From NCBI GenBank assembly GCA_003219225.1, contig QHPZ01000114.1, positions 1-9,974 on the forward strand: DNA of 9,974 nucleotides, written 5' to 3'. The translations under genes and the position numbers were made by a program. Positions within the stretch are counted from its first letter, which is position 1, and every line of letters starts with the position of its first letter. The notes beneath the pieces are model-generated. The model searched no databases, was not told the origin of the DNA, and was given only the letters and a program-made list of their open reading frames with translations. Shown here piece by piece: positions 7,829 to 9,974 of the stretch. This DNA is from Verrucomicrobiota bacterium. GTDB taxonomy: Bacteria > Verrucomicrobiota > Verrucomicrobiia > Chthoniobacterales > UBA10450.

Positions 7829-9135
7829 TTTGCCTCCTCGGCTGCAACGCGACCTGACGGAAAAGGGTTGAGATCGGCTCCAACGACAGACTCAAGCTCA
7901 GCCAGCGCGGTTTGATACTCGCTCAGGTGTTGGCGAGCGGTCGCTTCAATATCGCGCAGATTGCGCTGCGAGGTGATCCATTCGAGAAAACCGGCCTTGC
8001 CCGATTCGTAAGCGAACTGGTTCGCTTCGAATGCCTGCTGCGCCTGCGGGACAAGCTTCTCGTTGCAAAGATCGAGATGATGTTTCGCGGTGTGAACTTT
8101 TTCCAGCGCGTCACGCAACAAACCGAGCGATTCGGCACTGGTGCGCTCGAATGATTTCTCGGCGACAGAGAGATTGTCCCGGGCTTCGTGAATGGCAGCG
8201 GAATACTTGCCGGGATTGATCCAGGGCAGTGTGAACGAGACGCCGGCGTCCAACTCGCTGGCTGCCTGTCGGGAATCGTTGTAGCGCTGCGCCTGAAGGG
8301 TGACGGCCGGATCCGGAATCCAGTTACGCCGCGCCAGCTCGAGCTGCGTTTTTCCCGTGGCGGCCCTTGCTTCGGCAATCCGAAGCTCCGGACGGTTCGC
8401 GATCATCAACTCGCGCGCTTCGGCTAGGTTCGGAATACGGCGGTTGATCTGCGCCTCTTCCGGCTCACCCAACGCCGCGAACGCGTCGCGGTTCATCAGC
8501 ACGTTGAGCTGGGATTGTTCCGCGGAAATATTTCGCAAAATGTCCTGCTCGGATTCACTTAGCTTGCTGGTTTCAACTTCCGCCGCCAGCGCATCAGCTA
8601 CGTTGGCTTTGCCGACTTCGTAACGGGAGCGGCTGACCTCCGCGATTTGGTGGACGGAAACGGCGTTTTTGCGGTTTAGCGCGAGTTGGGCATATCCGTT
8701 TAGTAACCGGAAGTACGAGATGCGAGTTCTGGCCAGCACGTCCAATTGCTCGCGCCGCGCTTGCTCGAATGCTTCAATGGCTTTTGCCGCAGCGATTCGC
8801 CCTCGCAATAGATTCTTTCCCGTCAGCGGGACGATCTCTTCGATGGAAACCATCTGATCGGCAAAGGAATTCGGCGCGACATCGACAAATCGTGCCGCGC
8901 GCGAATTGCCGCTGAGCCTCAAATCATCCCAGGCCGCTTCTTGCCTGACGCGCTGCTTCGCGGCGCTCCATTTGCTCAGCGCCTGCTGAATTCCCGGATT
9001 GTTTGCCAGCGCCGTGCTGGTTACTTCGCGCAGCGACAATCCACGGCGTAAGACATCCGATCTCTCGTCGGACTCCTCAGCCCGGACAATGGAAATTAAA
9101 AAGAAATAAAAAAGTAATCGGTAAAAAGTTTTCAT
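7825..9135 (-). CDS. cusC: CusC/TolC-like outer membrane efflux channel
   Basis: This 436-residue protein has an N-terminal signal peptide (about 1-19, likely cleaved after VRA) followed by two outer membrane efflux protein (OEP) repeats, about 35-215 and 230-425. The repeat signature is visible as YEVGKANVADAL (172-183) and YESGKAGFLEWI (376-387). Such proteins form the trimeric channel that carries substrate across the outer membrane. Unlike E. coli CusC there is no lipobox cysteine, so it should not be acylated. The assignment to the Cus system rests on its place as the first gene of the cusCBA operon; sequence alone would only give TolC family. The ATG at 9135 has no clear Shine-Dalgarno. 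The stop overlaps the cusB start by 4 bp. Confidence 0.88.
   Translation of the reverse strand: MKTFYRLLFYFFLISIVRAEESDERSDVLRRGLSLREVTSTALANNPGIQQALSKWSAAKQRVRQEAAWDDLRLSGNSRAARFVDVAPNSFADQMVSIEEIVPLTGKNLLRGRIAAAKAIEAFEQARREQLDVLARTRISYFRLLNGYAQLALNRKNAVSVHQIAEVSRSRYEVGKANVADALAAEVETSKLSESEQDILRNISAEQSQLNVLMNRDAFAALGEPEEAQINRRIPNLAEARELMIANRPELRIAEARAATGKTQLELARRNWIPDPAVTLQAQRYNDSRQAASELDAGVSFTLPWINPGKYSAAIHEARDNLSVAEKSFERTSAESLGLLRDALEKVHTAKHHLDLCNEKLVPQAQQAFEANQFAYESGKAGFLEWITSQRNLRDIEATARQHLSEYQTALAELESVVGADLNPFPSGRVAAEEAK
7833..7839 (-). promoter_or_regulatory. Shine-Dalgarno of cusB inside the cusC 3' end
   Basis: On the minus strand GAGGAGG is followed by CAAA and then the cusB ATG. 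It lies within the last codons of the cusC-like gene. It gives cusB its own efficient ribosome entry in addition to coupling through the ATGA overlap, and it fixes the cusB start. Confidence 0.8.
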
Positions 9136-9180
9136 CTGATTGGAAGAGTGGTTGAACGCGCAGCGTGCCGCTAAATGGGC

Positions 9181-9193
9181 ACACCCCGGGTGT
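9181..9193. promoter_or_regulatory. 13-bp inverted repeat between the Cys-rich gene and cusC
   Basis: ACACCC-C-GGGTGT is a perfect 6-bp inverted repeat around one central base, 45 bp upstream of the cusC start and 13 bp after the upstream gene's stop. The one-base centre is too tight for an RNA hairpin and no T run follows on either strand, so a protein-binding site is a better guess than a terminator. No regulator can be named. Confidence 0.3.
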
Positions 9194-9206
9194 CAGGCTC
9201 TTCTGC

Positions 9207-9560
9207 TCAGATGAGTCGAATACAGATGAGCGCGAGCGTTTCCCCCGAACGGGAGCAATGCTCGCCGGCCGTGTAAGCAGCGACTTCAGTGATGCGCGCT
9301 TGGTCGATTGTCGTCGGCGTGGCAACCGCGGCGAATGTCGCTGACTGCTGCTGATCAGAAGCGGGCGGAGTGAGCGGCTGAACAGGGTGAGCCGTGTTCT
9401 TCTGCGACATTTCGCAGCACGTCTTGTTTGCGCAGCACGTTGGCGCACAGGCTTTCTCGCTCGGACTGTTCGACAGCACACATGCTGGCACCGCCGGCCG
9501 CATTGAAGCGACCAGCATGGCTACTGTCAGCGCCGACGAGAGTATGATCCTGCTCGGCAT
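9207..9560 (-). CDS. Small secreted Cys-rich protein upstream of cusCBA
   Basis: I do not recognise this 117-residue protein. The first 26 residues are a hydrophobic signal sequence ending in AVPAC; Cys27 could be a lipobox cysteine, though the match (V-P-A-C) is imperfect. A compact cluster follows with the spacing C-x3-CC-x4-CC (Cys38, 42, 43, 48, 49), then a Gln/Pro/Thr/Ala-rich linker (about 56-85), and a C-terminal part with Cys102 and Cys113. Eight cysteines after the signal region suggest metal binding or disulfides in an exported protein. It lies 71 bp upstream of cusC on the same strand and may be the first gene of the efflux operon. A role as periplasmic copper binder, filling the place of CusF, is inferred from context only. 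The start at 9560 has no strong Shine-Dalgarno. Confidence 0.7.
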   Translation of the reverse strand: MPSRIILSSALTVAMLVASMRPAVPACVLSNSPSEKACAPTCCANKTCCEMSQKNTAHPVQPLTPPASDQQQSATFAAVATPTTIDQARITEVAAYTAGEHCSRSGETLALICIRLI

Positions 9561-9631
9561 CAGGTGATCTCTAGCATGAATAAGGCCGCGCGTCGAGCCG
9601 CAGAATGTCGACCATACTCAGGGGTGGGGTT

Positions 9632-9647
9632 TTTGTTCGAATACAAA
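9632..9647. repeat. Inverted repeat TTTGT-N6-ACAAA just before the Shine-Dalgarno
   Basis: TTTGTTCGAATACAAA has 5-bp perfect arms around six bases and includes the palindrome TTCGAA. Its right arm touches the AGGAGG of the downstream gene. It could be an operator, or a weak RNA hairpin masking ribosome entry; chance is also possible in AT-richer intergenic DNA. Confidence 0.3.
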
Positions 9648-9652
9648 GGAGG
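9647..9652 (+). promoter_or_regulatory. Consensus Shine-Dalgarno that sets the start of the CCC peptide
   Basis: AGGAGG is followed by eight bases and then ATG 9661. The GTG at 9652, in frame and three codons earlier, overlaps this site itself and so cannot be the start served by it. The translated peptide therefore has 64 residues, not 67. Confidence 0.85.
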
Positions 9653-9660
9653 TGAAAACA

Positions 9661-9855
9661 ATGAGAAAAACCCTAACCAGTCTTGCTCTGGTCGCGGCCT
9701 TGGTCGTAGCGACTGTATATGGCGCGGCGCAGAAGATGACCTGCCGCGAAACAGGCAAGACGGTGGCCAAATGCTGTTGTGAGATGAAGGGCGGCAAGTT
9801 CTATTGCACGCTAACCAAGAAAACTTACCACCAGTGCTGCTGCGACATGAAATGA
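9661..9855 (+). CDS. Secreted 64-residue peptide with duplicated Cys/CCC metal-binding-like unit
   Basis: I do not recognise a named family. Residues 1-23 are a clear signal peptide (MRKT, then a hydrophobic stretch, cleavage expected near YGAA/Q). The mature part is two 18-residue units, 26-43 and 47-64, separated by GGK. Both follow C-x2-T-x-K-T-x3-CCC-[E/D]-MK: Cys28 and 38-40 in the first, Cys49 and 59-61 in the second. Nine of 18 positions are identical and Glu/Asp is conserved in kind. Eight cysteines and two methionines next to the CCC runs in about 41 residues suggest soft-metal binding (Cu(I), Ag(I)) like an exported metallothionein; a disulfide-rich fold is the alternative. The perfect Shine-Dalgarno implies high expression. 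It is divergent from the other Cys-rich gene and close to cusCBA, which supports a copper role by inference. Confidence 0.8.
   Translation: MRKTLTSLALVAALVVATVYGAAQKMTCRETGKTVAKCCCEMKGGKFYCTLTKKTYHQCCCDMK
9736..9789 (+). repeat. Coding repeat unit 1 of the CCC peptide
   Basis: This 54-bp segment codes for residues 26-43 (MTC...CCCEMK). At the DNA level it has diverged from unit 2 more than at the protein level: the CCC runs use TGC TGT TGT here and TGC TGC TGC there. This suggests an old duplication kept by selection on the Cys, Thr, Lys and Met positions. Confidence 0.8.
9799..9852 (+). repeat. Coding repeat unit 2 of the CCC peptide
   Basis: This 54-bp segment codes for residues 47-64 (FYC...CCCDMK) and runs to the stop codon. 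It aligns to unit 1 without gaps, with the Cys, CCC, Thr, Lys-Thr and Met-Lys positions shared. A nine-base linker coding for GGK separates the units. Confidence 0.8.
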
Positions 9856-9888
9856 CGGCGTAAGAGCCGGAGGAATTAGCAAGGATGA

Positions 9889-9974
9889 TTGGCCGATGAG
9901 CATTGGGCGGTTCGCCGCTGTCTTGCTGCGGTTGGTAATCGCGAAGTTGCCGAGCAAATGACACGACTCGAAAC
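9889..9974 (+). CDS. Possible start of a further gene, cut by the window edge
   Basis: From TTG 9889, directly after an in-frame TGA at 9886, a frame stays open to the edge and reads LADEHWAVRRCLAAVGNREV and on into AEQMTRLE, a charged, helix-like composition that looks coding. An ATG at 9958 in the same frame is an alternative start. A GGAGG at 9869-9873 and AAGGA at 9881-9885 lie upstream, but neither is ideally spaced for a clear start. Too little is visible to name a product. If real, it would follow the CCC peptide on the same strand and may be its operon partner. Confidence 0.25.
   Translation, partial: MADEHWAVRRCLAAVGNREVAEQMTRLE

Larger units (their letters stand above)
9561..9660. 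promoter_or_regulatory. Divergent intergenic region between the two Cys-rich genes
   Basis: These 100 bp separate two divergently transcribed secreted Cys-rich genes and must hold both promoters if the starts are right. It contains a G-run (AGGGGTGGGGTTTTT, 9620-9634), an inverted repeat at 9632-9647 and the Shine-Dalgarno of the plus-strand gene. I looked for a CueR-like ACCTTCC/GGAAGG pair, a CopY box (TACAnnTGTA) and convincing -35/-10 pairs and found none. Confidence 0.5.

Noticed and set aside
9077..9481. Minus-strand open frame bridging the Cys-rich gene and cusC
   Set aside because: Its product is Arg/Ser-rich with no recognisable signal or domain, and it overlaps both better-supported genes in another frame.
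9611..9634. CueR, CopY or CsoR operator in the divergent region
   Set aside because: The G-rich stretch has no matching C-rich left arm, and no ACCTTCC/GGAAGG pair or TACAnnTGTA box was found.
9856..9869. CGGC-GTAAGA-GCCG after the CCC peptide stop as a terminator
   Set aside because: The stem has only four pairs and no T run follows.
9896..9961. 21-residue ORF whose stop overlaps ATG 9958 as ATGA
   Set aside because: It is very short, has no good Shine-Dalgarno, and another frame over the same bases looks more coding-like.
9560..9964. Long open frame on the minus strand opposite the CCC peptide
   Set aside because: Its product is low-complexity, Arg/Pro/Ser-rich, covers the intergenic region and lies antisense to a gene with a perfect Shine-Dalgarno and signal peptide.

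Overview
The window is a gene-dense piece of a bacterial chromosome with moderately high GC and nine confidently coding genes plus two small Cys-rich secreted ORFs. I see no rRNA, tRNA, CRISPR, transposase or integrase. The combination of a PdxJ with an N-terminal insertion, a TIGR04283-type glycosyltransferase, a CusB carrying a heavy-metal-binding domain, and small Cys-rich secreted proteins fits an uncultured soil bacterium. Verrucomicrobiota is my best guess, from recollection of similar proteins rather than from any marker gene in the window.

Left part (1-3441), housekeeping and metabolism. A peroxidase-related AhpD-fold protein (110-661, +) converges on a membrane sterol-desaturase/fatty-acid-hydroxylase family protein (675-1568, -). 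The latter is divergent from, and overlaps at its 5' end with, a TIGR04283-family glycosyltransferase (1544-2305, +). Then follow pdxJ (2363-3064, +) and acpS (3061-3441, +), coupled by an ATGA overlap. This PdxJ lacks most of the segment that carries the I-E-I-H-T-G active-site motif in E. coli PdxJ.

Right part (3408-9855), copper/silver export. On the minus strand, cusC-like (7825-9135), cusB (6575-7828) and cusA (3408-6578) form a tightly coupled RND tripartite efflux operon, each junction being an ATGA overlap. CusA keeps the three periplasmic methionines of the Cu(I)/Ag(I) site and the transmembrane proton-relay aspartate. CusB is a lipoprotein with an N-terminal metal-binding domain. 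Upstream of cusC, on the same strand, lies a small secreted Cys-rich protein of 117 residues (9207-9560). Divergent from it, across a 100-bp gap, is a 64-residue secreted peptide (9661-9855, +) with a perfect Shine-Dalgarno. Its mature part is two copies of an 18-residue unit, each with one single Cys and one Cys-Cys-Cys run.

The likely picture is a copper detoxification locus: the RND pump expels Cu(I)/Ag(I) across both membranes, and the two small Cys-rich exported proteins may bind or shuttle metal in the periplasm. No CusF, CusRS, CueR, CsoR or CopY-type regulator is visible inside the window. The duplicated CCC peptide is the most novel-looking element. The right edge (9889-9974) may hold the start of a further gene that continues outside the window.
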